64,000 bases of DNA from Vibrio splendidus 12E03 (GTDB taxonomy: Bacteria > Pseudomonadota > Gammaproteobacteria > Enterobacterales > Vibrionaceae): positions 1 through 64,000 of the forward strand of contig NZ_AJZD02000032.1 of the NCBI RefSeq assembly GCF_000272105.2, given 5' to 3'. The notes under the pieces were generated by a model. The model was not told where the DNA came from. It did no database searches and saw only the letters and a list, made by a program, of their open reading frames with translations. The translations under genes were made by a program, and so were the position numbers. Below are positions 28,292 to 37,856 of the stretch, one piece after another; within the stretch, counting starts at the first letter, position 1, and the number at the start of each line of letters is the position of its first letter.

Positions 28292-29704
28292 ATGAAAAAG
28301 ACCAAAATCGTATGTACGATTGGCCCTAAAACTGAATCTGTAGAGAAGCTAACTGAACTAGTAGATGCTGGCATGAACGTTATGCGTCTTAACTTCTCTC
28401 ACGGTGATTTCGCAGAGCACGGCACTCGTATCGCGAACTTCCGTAAAGTAATGGAAAACAAAGGTGAGCAACTTGCTATCCTTCTAGATACTAAAGGTCC
28501 AGAAATCCGTACTATCAAACTTGAAGATGGTAACGACGTAGATCTAGTAGCTGGTCAAGAGTTCACTTTCACAACTGACGCAACAGTTGTTGGTAACAAA
28601 GACGTAGTAGCAGTAACTTACCTAGGTTTCGCTAAAGACCTAACAGCGGGTAACACTATCCTTGTTGATGACGGCCTAATCGAAATGGAAGTTATCGCAA
28701 CAACAGAAACTGAAGTTAAGTGTAAAGTTCTTAACAACGGTGCTCTAGGCGAAAACAAAGGTGTTAACCTTCCTGGCGTTTCTGTTCAACTTCCAGCTCT
28801 TTCTGAGAAAGACAAAGCTGACCTTAAGTTTGGTTGTGAGCAAGGCGTAGATTTCGTTGCTGCTTCTTTCATCCGTAAAGAAGAAGACGTTAAAGAAATC
28901 CGTGAGCTTCTAAACGCTAACGGCGGCGAGACCATCCACATCATTTCTAAGATTGAAAACCAAGAAGGTGTAGATAACTTCGATTCAATCCTTGAAGCTT
29001 CTGACGGCATCATGGTTGCTCGTGGTGACCTAGGTGTTGAAATCCCAGCTGAAGAAGTAATCTTCGCTCAGAAGATGATGATCGAGAAGTGTAACCGTGC
29101 ACGTAAGATGGTTATCACTGCAACTCAAATGCTTGACTCTATGATCAGCAACCCACGTCCAACTCGTGCTGAAGCGGGTGACGTTGCGAACGCAATCATG
29201 GATGGTACTGATGCAGTAATGCTTTCTGGTGAAACTGCTAAAGGTAAGTACCCAGTTGAAGCTGTTACTATCATGGCTCAAATCGCGAACCGTACTGATT
29301 CAGCTCTTAAAGCTGAGCTAGGTTCTCGTCTAGACAGCCCACGTCTACGCATCACTGAAGCAGTATGTAAAGGCGCTGTAGACACAGCTGAGAAGCTAGC
29401 TGCTCCTCTAATCGTTGTTGCAACTGAAGGCGGTAAGTCTGCACGTTCAGTACGTAAGTACTTCCCAACTGCAAACATCCTAGCTCTAACAACTAACGAA
29501 AAGACAGCTGCACAGCTAGTTCTTACTAAAGGTGTTAAGCCAGTTCTTGTTGACTCTATCGAGAACACAGACGCGTTCTACATCAACGGTAAAGAAATCG
29601 CTCTACAATCTGGCCTAGGTAACAAAGGTGATATCGTAGTTATGGTTTCTGGTGCTCTAGTAGCTTCTGGTACTACAAACACGGCATCTGTTCACGTTCT
29701 ATAA
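28292..29704 (+). CDS. pykF: Pyruvate kinase
   Basis: Pyruvate kinase turns phosphoenolpyruvate and ADP into pyruvate and ATP, the last glycolytic step. The 470-residue length and the start [20 protein letters not shown] fit the type I (PykF) enzyme of E. coli, also 470 residues. The active-site signature [15 protein letters not shown] and the later [12 protein letters not shown] and ATQMLDSMI are intact. Codon use is strongly biased toward favoured codons, as expected for a highly expressed gene. GGAGAG precedes the ATG. Confidence 0.97.
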   Translation: MKKTKIVCTIGPKTESVEKLTELVDAGMNVMRLNFSHGDFAEHGTRIANFRKVMENKGEQLAILLDTKGPEIRTIKLEDGNDVDLVAGQEFTFTTDATVVGNKDVVAVTYLGFAKDLTAGNTILVDDGLIEMEVIATTETEVKCKVLNNGALGENKGVNLPGVSVQLPALSEKDKADLKFGCEQGVDFVAASFIRKEEDVKEIRELLNANGGETIHIISKIENQEGVDNFDSILEASDGIMVARGDLGVEIPAEEVIFAQKMMIEKCNRARKMVITATQMLDSMISNPRPTRAEAGDVANAIMDGTDAVMLSGETAKGKYPVEAVTIMAQIANRTDSALKAELGSRLDSPRLRITEAVCKGAVDTAEKLAAPLIVVATEGGKSARSVRKYFPTANILALTTNEKTAAQLVLTKGVKPVLVDSIENTDAFYINGKEIALQSGLGNKGDIVVMVSGALVASGTTNTASVHVL

Positions 29705-29728
29705 GAATGAACCGATTCGCATAAAATA

Positions 29729-29757
29729 TAAAAGAGGGCTTCGGCCCTCTTTTTTTA
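29729..29757 (+). terminator. Terminator after pykF
   Basis: Stem AAAGAGGGC (29731-29739) pairs with GCCCTCTTT around a TTCG tetraloop, followed by a T-run. Confidence 0.92.
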
Positions 29758-29892
29758 TGAAACAAAATCTTGCCTAACTTTTCAGTACGCTGTATTATCA
29801 ATCACAATAGAACTACGTACTGTTAACTTCCAATTGGCTCTTTCTAAGAGACGGATTAGCAGACTAGAAATCATATATAGATGAGGTTTGTA

Positions 29893-30552
29893 ATGTCTAG
29901 TCCTACGCTCACTGACAAAGTATCAAAGATGATTCGCCAAGATATTCTTAATGGTGAGTTAACCCCAGGCCAAAAGCTCGTTGTTGCAGATCTAAAAGCA
30001 CGCTACAACGTCGGCGCATCACCTATTCGCGAAGCCTTGGTACAGTTATCTTGGAGCAAATACGTAAAGCTAGAGCCACAAAAAGGCTGTTGGGTATCTC
30101 CTGTATCAAAGAAAGAACTGAATGACCTATACGAAAGCCTTCGTGTTGTATCATCGGTTCTGCTTAAAAAAGCGATTTCAGCGGGTGATGAGAGCTGGGA
30201 ACTGGATGTATTAACGTCTTACCATAAACTGTCGCGAGTACAGTACGTATCTGAAGAGTTTGACTGTGTTGAATGGGAAGAGCGCCACCAGCAATTCCAT
30301 GTCGCACTGCTTGAAGGTGCAGACTCAGAGAACATGTTTAAGTTCTTTGATGACCTAATTAACCAAGTGAAACGTTACCGCTTCCTCGCTATGTCTGCAG
30401 AAAGCGCATCTGATGATCTGTTCAATATTGATGAGCATGAAATGATCATGAAACTAGTACTCTCTAAGAATGTAGAACAAGCAACAGAACTACTTGATCA
30501 ACACTTACTAGGTTCAATGAAACGAATTGAAGAAGTTATCGAAGCGGCATGA
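29893..30552 (+). CDS. GntR-family transcriptional regulator (FadR/FCD type)
   Basis: A 219-residue DNA-binding protein with an N-terminal winged helix (about 1-70: IRQDILNGELTPGQKLVVAD, then YNVGASPIREALVQL). A helical FCD ligand domain with ERHQQFHVALLEGAD follows. Such proteins usually sense small organic acids; the ligand here is unknown. I chose the ATG at 29893, with GAGG 6 bases before it, over the in-frame ATG at 29881. It lies alone after pykF and ends in a terminator shared with a small gene on the other strand. Confidence 0.85.
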   Translation: MSSPTLTDKVSKMIRQDILNGELTPGQKLVVADLKARYNVGASPIREALVQLSWSKYVKLEPQKGCWVSPVSKKELNDLYESLRVVSSVLLKKAISAGDESWELDVLTSYHKLSRVQYVSEEFDCVEWEERHQQFHVALLEGADSENMFKFFDDLINQVKRYRFLAMSAESASDDLFNIDEHEMIMKLVLSKNVEQATELLDQHLLGSMKRIEEVIEAA

Positions 30553-30576
30553 TGCCAAGATAGATTCTAACCAAAT

Positions 30577-30607
30577 AAAAACGGAGCCCAACGGCTCCGT
30601 TTTTTTG
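30577..30607. terminator. Bidirectional terminator, gntR / small membrane peptide
   Basis: Stem CGGAGCC (30582-30588) pairs with GGCTCCG (30593-30599), loop CAAC, with A-run and T-run on the two sides. It can stop the gntR message and anything transcribed toward it on the minus strand. Confidence 0.88.
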
Positions 30608-30627
30608 TCTCCAGTACCACGACTGAA

Positions 30628-30759
30628 CTACCACCCAAAAAACTCTTTGTGGTGAGTATTGAGTAGCACAACCATAGGTAAAAAATACAATGCACTAAGC
30701 TGAAAGCCAAGAATGGCTAATGTGCCTATGGTTAACCTCACTAAAAAATCGACAAACAT
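30628..30759 (-). CDS. Putative 43-residue membrane peptide
   Basis: A short open reading frame in a long gap. It starts at ATG 30757-30759 with AAAAGAGG 6 bases upstream, a good ribosome site. The peptide begins MFVDFLVRLTIGTLAILGF, continues with a second hydrophobic stretch (ALYFLPMVVLL, about 24-34) and ends HHKEFFGW. It could form one long or two short membrane segments. Its stop lies just before the bidirectional terminator at 30577-30607, as expected for a real gene converging on gntR. No family is recognised. The open frame could be chance, but ribosome site, hydrophobic pattern and terminator agree. Confidence 0.5.
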   Translation of the reverse strand: MFVDFLVRLTIGTLAILGFQLSALYFLPMVVLLNTHHKEFFGW

Positions 30760-31135
30760 ACCACGCCTCTTTTAACCAGACTGTATGATCCCCAAACTCT
30801 TGCTCCAGCTAACCTAATTCTACTGCTGCCTTTCAAGTTATTAATAAGGCTAGCTAACCAGCTGAATTAAGTTAACGGTGTCATCCTTTTACATCTGGTA
30901 AACACTCTATTTATTACATCGTTTTACACGATGTAATCTGAAGCAAAGTAGTTTACTTACCGTTCATTTTAGCTCAAATTTCCACCAACATTAGACTTTA
31001 GTCTAACTGTATAGATTTTGTGACACAGGTCGCTCAAAAGTGAGATTCCTAATAAAAAGAGGGAAAGGAAAAAGGAGTCGGGGCGCGACTTGAAGAGGTG
31101 AAGCAAATAGAAGGCAGGACTAGATAGAAGCGAAC
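30760..31135. other. Gap between small peptide and diguanylate cyclase
   Basis: I see no gene here. Two inverted repeats stand out: perfect nine-base arms ATTACATCG/CGATGTAAT (30913-30937, 7-base centre), and TTAGAC/GTCTAA (30991-31006). Neither has a T-run; they could be regulator sites for the small peptide. Confidence 0.35.
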
Positions 31136-33019
31136 CTAAGCGACATCATCGTAGCTAGGACACATAGAGACCGTATTACGGCCAGAGGATTTAGATTCGT
31201 AAAGCGCAACATCCGCACACTTGTATGAGCGAGTGCTGTTACTGGTTAAATCCGTAAAGCCAACACTCACTGTTACCTTAGTTCCGGCCGCTAGTTCAAT
31301 CTCGATTCGTAAGCGATCCAATACGCGTTTTGCTTCCGGCAATGAGGTGTGTGGCATCAAGAGTGCAAACTCTTCTCCTCCGACACGTGCAACAAAGTCC
31401 GTCCCACGAAGGCTATCTTGCAGAAGCTTAGCAACACCAGCGATCACACGGTCACCTTCGTCGTGGCCAAGTTCATCATTGATTCGCTTGAAGTTATCGA
31501 TGTCGACTAAGGCTAAGCAAGTGGTCGCTTCGTTCGGGTAACGCTCAACTAAGCGAGAATAATAAGCCAGCTGCTCTTCGAATTTTCGTCGGTTCCAGAG
31601 GTTACTCAAAGAGTCACGTTCACTTAAGATCCTCAAACGCACCTCTAGCTCCTTCCTTACGGAAATATCAACCAACGAGGTGATGTAGTAACTGACTTTG
31701 CCCGAATTGTTTTTGACCGCATGCACTCGCATGATCGCAGTAAAAGGAATACGCAGCTTGTTCTTACACTGAACTTCCCCTTCCCATACTTCTTCTTGCT
31801 CTAAATGACTCCAAATAGCCGAACTTGAGAGCACTTGGTCGGTATTCTCAAGCAACAGTTGCAATGCATTCTGACCGATCACCTGTTTTTTGCAGTACCC
31901 AGTCATGTTCTCAAATTCGTTGTTGATCATCATTGTGCGGTGCTGCTTATCAGAGATCATCACTGCCGACATACCATTCAATGCGGCGCGTGCCAATTTA
32001 CTCTCTAGGCTTCGGCGTCGGTAGTGCGTCACCAGGTAAGCAAACGGGAAAGCTAATATCAGCACCGTAATCAGAACAATGATCTCTTCATGGGCCAAAT
32101 CACCTAGATCACGCTCAGCCCGATCCATCAGTTGCTTTTGATTAAGTTGAATCAGTAAATGGACCTTTTGACTGTTCGCGAGCATAACCGTGTTAAAGGC
32201 AAACAAATTACCATCTTCAAAAACGTATCCCACCTGATCATTGGAGATCGCATCCCACGTCTTCGGCGCGATACTTTTCAGGTTGTAGCCTTTTCTTTCA
32301 GGAATAGAGTCTCCGAACAACTTACCGCTGTTGTTACTCGCGATGAAGTAGCCCGCTTCATTGAGAACTTCTGCTCTAAGATCGTTATCTGGTGAAAAAC
32401 TAAGACGCGACGATAGGCCCCATACATCGAGATTGATAACAAGATAGCCTACTCTTTTGTCAGGGGTTTCTACAGGGGTAAAAACACGAATTACCGGCGA
32501 ATAAGGGAAGGTGACTTCACCATACTCCGTTTCAAGCTCAATACCCCAACCGCCAATCTGTTCGGCTTCTAGTTTTTGAGCGTATTGGAAGTAGTTAGAA
32601 TCCGACCTATCTTGCAGTTGCTTGGGTAACGTCACCCTACCGGTATCAGAGGAATAGTTAACACGCACCAATTCTTTGCCAGTGACATCTAACAGATGAA
32701 TTTGTGTATACCACTTCTGGTTCACGAGAACAGATTGCCAGACCTCTTCAAGTAAATGTTTAGTTTGGTCTGAGGGAGAAGAAGCAAAGTTAACCAAGCT
32801 CTGGCTATGACTGAGTAGCTCCATTACCGAGACTAACTGAGTCTTGAGAAGATCATAATCTCGCTTGGCATACACCAACTGATGAACAGCTTGCTTAGCT
32901 GAGTAGTCAAAACTCTGCTGTTTTACTTCTTTGTAACGCTGCAAATAATACAGACATACTGCAGAAGACAATATGATAGAGATAATCAGCAATGTAATTA
33001 TTGATTTTTTATTTCGCAT
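31136..33019 (-). CDS. Membrane diguanylate cyclase with sensor, PAS and GGDEF domains
   Basis: A 627-residue inner-membrane protein that should make cyclic di-GMP from GTP. A membrane segment at about 7-25 and another at about 312-333 enclose a large periplasmic sensor region that looks Cache-like (TQIHLLDVTGKELVRVNYSS, then GYLVINLDVWGL). A PAS domain follows (about 340-455), then a GGDEF domain (about 465-620) with active-site GGEEF at 547-551. The inhibitory RxxD site, RGTD, lies at 538-541, five residues before it. Both active site and product-inhibition site are intact. The signal sensed is unknown. It stands alone, upstream of nothing on its strand. Confidence 0.93.
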   Translation of the reverse strand: MRNKKSIITLLIISIILSSAVCLYYLQRYKEVKQQSFDYSAKQAVHQLVYAKRDYDLLKTQLVSVMELLSHSQSLVNFASSPSDQTKHLLEEVWQSVLVNQKWYTQIHLLDVTGKELVRVNYSSDTGRVTLPKQLQDRSDSNYFQYAQKLEAEQIGGWGIELETEYGEVTFPYSPVIRVFTPVETPDKRVGYLVINLDVWGLSSRLSFSPDNDLRAEVLNEAGYFIASNNSGKLFGDSIPERKGYNLKSIAPKTWDAISNDQVGYVFEDGNLFAFNTVMLANSQKVHLLIQLNQKQLMDRAERDLGDLAHEEIIVLITVLILAFPFAYLVTHYRRRSLESKLARAALNGMSAVMISDKQHRTMMINNEFENMTGYCKKQVIGQNALQLLLENTDQVLSSSAIWSHLEQEEVWEGEVQCKNKLRIPFTAIMRVHAVKNNSGKVSYYITSLVDISVRKELEVRLRILSERDSLSNLWNRRKFEEQLAYYSRLVERYPNEATTCLALVDIDNFKRINDELGHDEGDRVIAGVAKLLQDSLRGTDFVARVGGEEFALLMPHTSLPEAKRVLDRLRIEIELAAGTKVTVSVGFTDLTSNSTRSYKCADVALYESKSSGRNTVSMCPSYDDVA

Positions 33020-33080
33020 TGCTAACTCAAATGAATGGAAGTGCAGCGCGGGATTATAGCACTCTAAAAAATTAACAAAA

Positions 33081-33110
33081 TAAAAGCCGCTTAAAAAAGC
33101 GGCTTTAAAG
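33081..33110 (-). terminator. Terminator after ilvH
   Basis: Stem AAAGCCGCTT (33083-33092) pairs with AAGCGGCTTT (33097-33106), loop AAAA. On the minus strand it is followed by TTTTATTTTG. Confidence 0.85.
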
Positions 33111-33132
33111 TTATTTTTTAAAGACTTATCGT

Positions 33133-33627
33133 CTAGGCTTTCAACGCACGTTCGCCTCGTGCGATGCCAACAACACCACTTCGAGCTACTTCAAGCACTT
33201 CCGTCACTTCAGACAGTGCCTGAATGAAGGCATCCAGTTTCTCGCTCGTACCCGCCATTTGAACCGTATATTGAGAAGCCGTGACATCAACGATCTGACC
33301 ACGGAAGATATCTGCTGTGCGCTTCACTTCTGCACGAGCAAAGCCGCTCGCACGTACTTTAACCATCAACAGCTCACGCTCAATGTGCTCAAGTTCAGAC
33401 ACTTCTTGTACTTTAAGTACGTCGATTAGCTTATGTAGCTGTTTCTGGATCTGCTCAAGCTGCATTTCGCTCGAGTTAGTGGTTACGTTCAAACGAGACA
33501 GCGTCGGATCATCGGTTGGAGATACGTTCAAAGACTCGATGTTGTAGCCACGCTGAGAAAACAAGCCAACCACACGAGAAAGCGCACCAGGTTGGTTTTC
33601 CATTAGTAGTGAAATAATGTGTCTCAT
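33133..33627 (-). CDS. ilvH: Acetolactate synthase III, regulatory subunit
   Basis: IlvH is the small subunit that stabilises acetolactate synthase and confers valine inhibition. The 164-residue protein (E. coli 163) starts with an ACT domain, MRHIISLLMENQPGALSRVV, in which the GALSRV stretch forms part of the valine site. It lies one base after the ilvI stop, with GGAGAG before the ATG, so the two are coupled. The operon ends at the terminator just downstream. Confidence 0.97.
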   Translation of the reverse strand: MRHIISLLMENQPGALSRVVGLFSQRGYNIESLNVSPTDDPTLSRLNVTTNSSEMQLEQIQKQLHKLIDVLKVQEVSELEHIERELLMVKVRASGFARAEVKRTADIFRGQIVDVTASQYTVQMAGTSEKLDAFIQALSEVTEVLEVARSGVVGIARGERALKA

Positions 33628-33628
33628 A

Positions 33629-35386
33629 TTATGTTCTCTCCGTTTTGCTTAGCCACATGTTATCCATACCCTCGCCTTTGATCTGCATTGGGTATACGTG
33701 CTCGGTGTCATCCACACTAATATCGACAAATACCAAACGGTCTTTCATCGCTAGTGCTTTTTCCAAACCTGATTCCAGTTCATCCGGAGATGAAATGCGC
33801 ATACCAACGTGGCCATAAGCCTCAGCGATAGCAGCAAAATCAGGAACAGAGTCCATATATGAGTTAGAGTAACGGCCTTGATAAACAATGTCTTGCCACT
33901 GTTTTACCATGCCGAGGAAACGGTTATTAAGGTTAATAATCTTAACCGGGATATTGTATTGCAGCGCAGTCGACAGCTCTTGGATATTCATTTGAATACT
34001 GCCGTCACCGGTTACCACAACCACTTCTTCGTCTGGCTTAGCAAACTTAACGCCCATACCAGCTGGCAGACCAAAGCCCATCGTGCCTAGACCACCAGAG
34101 TTAATCCAACGACGTGGCTTGTTAAACGGGTAGTACAAAGCAGCAAACATTTGGTGTTGACCTACATCAGAAGCAACATAGGCATCGCCATTGGTTACTT
34201 TATGCAGTGTTTCAATAACTTGTTGAGGTTTAATGCGCTCAGACGATTTCTCATAAGCTAGGCAATCACGCTCTTGCCACTGCTTGATTTCACTCCACCA
34301 GCTTTCAATCGCTTCTGCATCGTTAGTGCCGCCTTGCTCAACGAGCAAGTTCACCATGCTCTCTAGAACCTTTTCAGCAGAACCTACAATCGGCAGATCC
34401 ACTTTTACGTTCTTAGAGATCGAAGATGGGTCGATATCAATGTGCATGATCTTCGCATCAGGGCAGTACTTATCTAGGTTATTGGTCGTTCGATCATCGA
34501 AACGTACGCCAATACCAAAGATCAAGTCCGCATTGTGCATCGCCATATTAGCTTCATACAAACCATGCATGCCCAACATACCCAAAGAGTTCTTATGGGT
34601 GCCAGGGAAAGCGCCAAGCCCCATTAGGGTGCTTACCACAGGTAAATTCAGTGCCTCTGCTAATTTTAACAGCGGCTTATCTGCCTCAGAAATAACCGCA
34701 CCACCACCGACATAAAGTACCGGCTTCTTCGCTTCAAGAAGGGCTTTTAGTGCCTTTTTGATCTGACCTTTATGACCCGTAACCGTTGGGTTATACGAAC
34801 GCATTTTGATCGTTTCTGGGTATTCATAAGGAAGCTTGATTTGTGGGTTTAAGATGTCTTTCGGAAGATCAATAACCACAGGACCGGGACGTCCTGTCGT
34901 TGAAATATAGAATGCTTTTTTAACGACTTCAGGAATATCTTCCGCTTTCTTAACTAAGAAGCTGTGTTTAACGATCGGGCGTGATACACCCACGATGTCA
35001 CACTCTTGGAAGGCGTCATTACCAATAAGGTTATTTGGTACGTTACCAGAAATAACAATCATTGGGATTGAGTCCATGTAGGCGGTTGCAATACCAGTAA
35101 CGGTATTGGTCGCACCTGGACCAGAACACACAAGTACTACACCCGGTTTACCGGTAGAGCGAGTATAGCCATCTGCCATGTGGGTAGCGGCTTGTTCGTG
35201 TCGTACTAATACATGTTTAATTTCAGCAGTTTTAGCATGCAGCGCATCATAGATATCAAGTACAGAACCACCTGGGTAACCAAAGATTTGTTCTACACCC
35301 TCTTCAATTAGAGACTGCACCACCATCTCAGCGCCGGATAACATTTCAGCGCCGGATGACATGGCTGTTTCAGGTTTTGTTGTCAT
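33629..35386 (-). CDS. ilvI: Acetolactate synthase III, catalytic subunit
   Basis: IlvI is the thiamine-diphosphate and FAD enzyme that joins two pyruvates (or pyruvate and 2-oxobutyrate) in the first common step of valine, leucine and isoleucine synthesis. The product has 585 residues. Key sites include [15 protein letters not shown] with the catalytic glutamate region [12 protein letters not shown], and the thiamine-binding [12 protein letters not shown]...NN. I chose the ATG at 35384-35386, with GAGGAG upstream. The N-terminus carries a short tandem duplication (SGAEM twice), making it slightly longer than E. coli IlvI (574). Confidence 0.97.
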   Translation of the reverse strand: MTTKPETAMSSGAEMLSGAEMVVQSLIEEGVEQIFGYPGGSVLDIYDALHAKTAEIKHVLVRHEQAATHMADGYTRSTGKPGVVLVCSGPGATNTVTGIATAYMDSIPMIVISGNVPNNLIGNDAFQECDIVGVSRPIVKHSFLVKKAEDIPEVVKKAFYISTTGRPGPVVIDLPKDILNPQIKLPYEYPETIKMRSYNPTVTGHKGQIKKALKALLEAKKPVLYVGGGAVISEADKPLLKLAEALNLPVVSTLMGLGAFPGTHKNSLGMLGMHGLYEANMAMHNADLIFGIGVRFDDRTTNNLDKYCPDAKIMHIDIDPSSISKNVKVDLPIVGSAEKVLESMVNLLVEQGGTNDAEAIESWWSEIKQWQERDCLAYEKSSERIKPQQVIETLHKVTNGDAYVASDVGQHQMFAALYYPFNKPRRWINSGGLGTMGFGLPAGMGVKFAKPDEEVVVVTGDGSIQMNIQELSTALQYNIPVKIINLNNRFLGMVKQWQDIVYQGRYSNSYMDSVPDFAAIAEAYGHVGMRISSPDELESGLEKALAMKDRLVFVDISVDDTEHVYPMQIKGEGMDNMWLSKTERT

Positions 35387-35770
35387 ATTGCTCTCCTCAC
35401 CAGTTTCCAATCATATTTGGTGAACATGTTGGGCTGGTTTTTCATAGTCTAGGGCTTATTCGTAGCCTAATTCGAAATACTTCCACTTTTTCGGCTATGG
35501 CTGTCTGTCGTGATAACAACAAACAGTAATACGAAACAACTTTAACGCTTTATTATCATCTGGTCTAACACCTGTTATTCGGCAACTATGCCAAAAAACC
35601 AACTATTAGCTCAAAGCATCAAATAAAACCCAAACCAACCTTAACAACTAGTTTTAAACACTGGATGACAGATAAAAAAAAGCACTTAATATTTCAATAG
35701 ATCGCTATTTATCGATAAACCACGAGCTTACTGGTGTGCGCTTTCGCACATTATGCTGTGTCATTAGATA
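35387..35770 (-). other. ilvIH upstream region
   Basis: An AT-rich stretch of about 380 bases with no gene I can support. TCACCA/TGGTGA (35397-35423) could fold over the ilvI ribosome site, and TGTGCG/CGCACA (35735-35750) forms a tight hairpin. A 20-codon frame at 35383-35445 overlaps the ilvI start but has no ribosome site. In E. coli this operon is controlled by Lrp with leucine; I cannot place such sites here. Confidence 0.4.
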
Positions 35771-35820
35771 CAAAAAATCCCCCTAAAAATGCAATCACAT
35801 TCGTAGGGGGATTTTTAAAC
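35771..35820 (-). terminator. Terminator after the acyl-CoA ligase gene
   Basis: Perfect 13-base arms AAAAATCCCCCTA (35773-35785) and TAGGGGGATTTTT (35804-35816) around 18 bases. It separates the ligase transcript from ilvIH. Confidence 0.88.
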
Positions 35821-35846
35821 AACTGAAAATTTATCTAAGCAGAAAA

Positions 35847-37655
35847 CTACTTATCTTTAGGCTTTTCGTTGTACATTTCTTCGATTTCGTCTTGATACTT
35901 ATCGTTGATAACTTTACGACGCAATTTCTGAGTTGGTGTCAGTTCACCATCATCCATAGAAAATGCTTTTGGTAGCAGTTTGAATTTCTTCACTTGCTCA
36001 AACTTAGCCAGTTCTTGCTGTAGGTCATTCACACGCTTTTCTAGCATCTCGACGATTTGGTGATGCTTAACAAGTTCAACGCGATCGTGATACTTGATAT
36101 TAAGCTCTTTGGCATACTCTTCTAGCGAGTCATAACAAGGAACAATCAGCGCAGAAACGAATTTGCGCGTATCAGCGATAACAGCAATCTGTTCGATAAA
36201 GTGATCTTTACCAATCGCGCCTTCAACCACTTGCGGTGCAATATACTTACCACCAGAGGTTTTCATCAGCTCTTTGATACGATCAGTAATGAACAGGTTA
36301 CCATTTTCATCAAAATGACCCGCATCACCGGTTTTCAAGAAACCGTGCTCATCGAATGTCTTAGCCGTCTCTTCTGGCATCTTGTAGTAGCCACGCATCA
36401 CCATTGGACCACGAACAAGAATCTCGTCCTTCGCACCAATTTTCACTTCTGCGCCCGGCATCGACATACCAATCGAATCTGGGTTAAAACAGCGGTCATC
36501 CCAACAAGATACGGTTGCTGTAGTTTCTGTCATACCGTAGCCAAGTTTTACGTTGATGCCGATAGCATGGAAGAAGCGACCAATCGTCTCATCAAGCTTC
36601 GCGCCACCACATGGCATGAAGTTGATGTTACCGCCGAGTAGAGCACGCAGTTTAGATAGCACCAGCTTATCAGCTAGCGCATGGCTCTTCTTCAGCATCA
36701 ACGATGGAGTACGACCTTCTTGGTGACAAACTGAAAGCTTTGCTCCCATGTTCACCGCCCAAGTAAATAGCACTTTACGAATAAATGGTGCTTTAGATAC
36801 CTTCTCGTGAATCGCAGAGAAAATCTTCTCATAGAAGCGTGGAACCGCACACATTACGGTAGGTTTCACATCACTTAGCGCATCACGTACTTGCATCGTG
36901 TCTTGCAGATAGCAGTTGGTTGCGCCTTTATAAAGGACATAGAACGTCCAAGCACGCTCAAATACGTGTGATAACGGTAGGAAACACAATGAGACATCGT
37001 CTTTGCTTAAGCTAAGGCGCTCATCGTGGCCTTCTAACTGGTAGCCAATGTTGGTGTAATCAAGCATTACGCCTTTTGGCTGACCTGTAGTACCAGAGGT
37101 ATAGATAAGAGTTAGTAGGTCGTCCATGCTTGCATCAGCAAGACGCACGTCAAGTTCAGCTTGTTGTGCTTCAACGCCACGCGTCATGAAGTCATTCCAA
37201 GAGACGGCAAAGCTGTGTCCTTGTAGGTCGATGTCATCAGACATAGCCACAACAACTTCTAGCTGTTCGCACTCTTCAAACAGGCTAACCGCCGCATCGA
37301 ATTGAACTTGCTCACCAACGAATAAGATCTTCACATCTGCATTTTGGATGATGTAAGAAGACTGTGCTGCTGTGTTCGTTGGATAAATCGGCACAGTCAC
37401 AAGGCGTGCTTGTAACGATGCAAAATCTGCCACGGTCCATTGAGGCATATTGTTCGAATAGATACCGATCTTATCCTGAACTCTCAGTCCTTGAGCCAAC
37501 AGTGCTAATGAAAGCGTATCGATTTGTTGTCCAAACTGTTCCCAGCTAATGCCTTGCCATACATTGTCTACTTTGTGCTTCAAAGCTGTACGGTTGCCGC
37601 CTTGGGCAATTTGGTCACGAAGTCTTTTTACGATATGAAAATCTAAATTGGCCAT
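35847..37655 (-). CDS. Long-chain acyl-CoA synthetase (AMP-forming)
   Basis: A 602-residue ANL-family ligase that should activate fatty acids with ATP and CoA at the inner membrane. The AMP-binding loop [18 protein letters not shown], the motif [12 protein letters not shown] and the C-terminal hinge [18 protein letters not shown] with the late catalytic-lysine region are all present. It belongs to the long-chain group related to FadD15 rather than to E. coli FadD; this rests on overall look. AAAGG precedes the ATG. It lies alone between leuO and ilvIH, each bounded by terminators. Confidence 0.9.
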   Translation of the reverse strand: MANLDFHIVKRLRDQIAQGGNRTALKHKVDNVWQGISWEQFGQQIDTLSLALLAQGLRVQDKIGIYSNNMPQWTVADFASLQARLVTVPIYPTNTAAQSSYIIQNADVKILFVGEQVQFDAAVSLFEECEQLEVVVAMSDDIDLQGHSFAVSWNDFMTRGVEAQQAELDVRLADASMDDLLTLIYTSGTTGQPKGVMLDYTNIGYQLEGHDERLSLSKDDVSLCFLPLSHVFERAWTFYVLYKGATNCYLQDTMQVRDALSDVKPTVMCAVPRFYEKIFSAIHEKVSKAPFIRKVLFTWAVNMGAKLSVCHQEGRTPSLMLKKSHALADKLVLSKLRALLGGNINFMPCGGAKLDETIGRFFHAIGINVKLGYGMTETTATVSCWDDRCFNPDSIGMSMPGAEVKIGAKDEILVRGPMVMRGYYKMPEETAKTFDEHGFLKTGDAGHFDENGNLFITDRIKELMKTSGGKYIAPQVVEGAIGKDHFIEQIAVIADTRKFVSALIVPCYDSLEEYAKELNIKYHDRVELVKHHQIVEMLEKRVNDLQQELAKFEQVKKFKLLPKAFSMDDGELTPTQKLRRKVINDKYQDEIEEMYNEKPKDK

Positions 37656-37798
37656 CTCTTTACCTTTGGCTTACACCTGTAAGCTTTTTTGAGCGCACAA
37701 GTGTACCTCTGATCATGGAAAAGGCAACTGATGAAGCTCAAAGTTATCAGTAATAGTACGTCTAACGCTAAGTTTTCTACCTACTAAAATAGCGCGCA

Positions 37799-37838
37799 TA
37801 AAAAAGCCCCAAGCCAGACTCCTAGCTTAGGGCTTATA
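37799..37838 (-). terminator. Terminator after leuO
   Basis: Stem AAGCCC-C-AAGC (37804-37814) pairs with GCTT-A-GGGCTT (37825-37835) with one mismatch. On the minus strand a T-run follows. Confidence 0.82.
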
Positions 37839-37856
37839 AATCATAGGGATTAGTGT

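Noticed and set aside
35324-35359. Possible mobile or phase-variable repeat in ilvI
   Set aside because: Only two copies with a length divisible by three; it cannot switch the frame.
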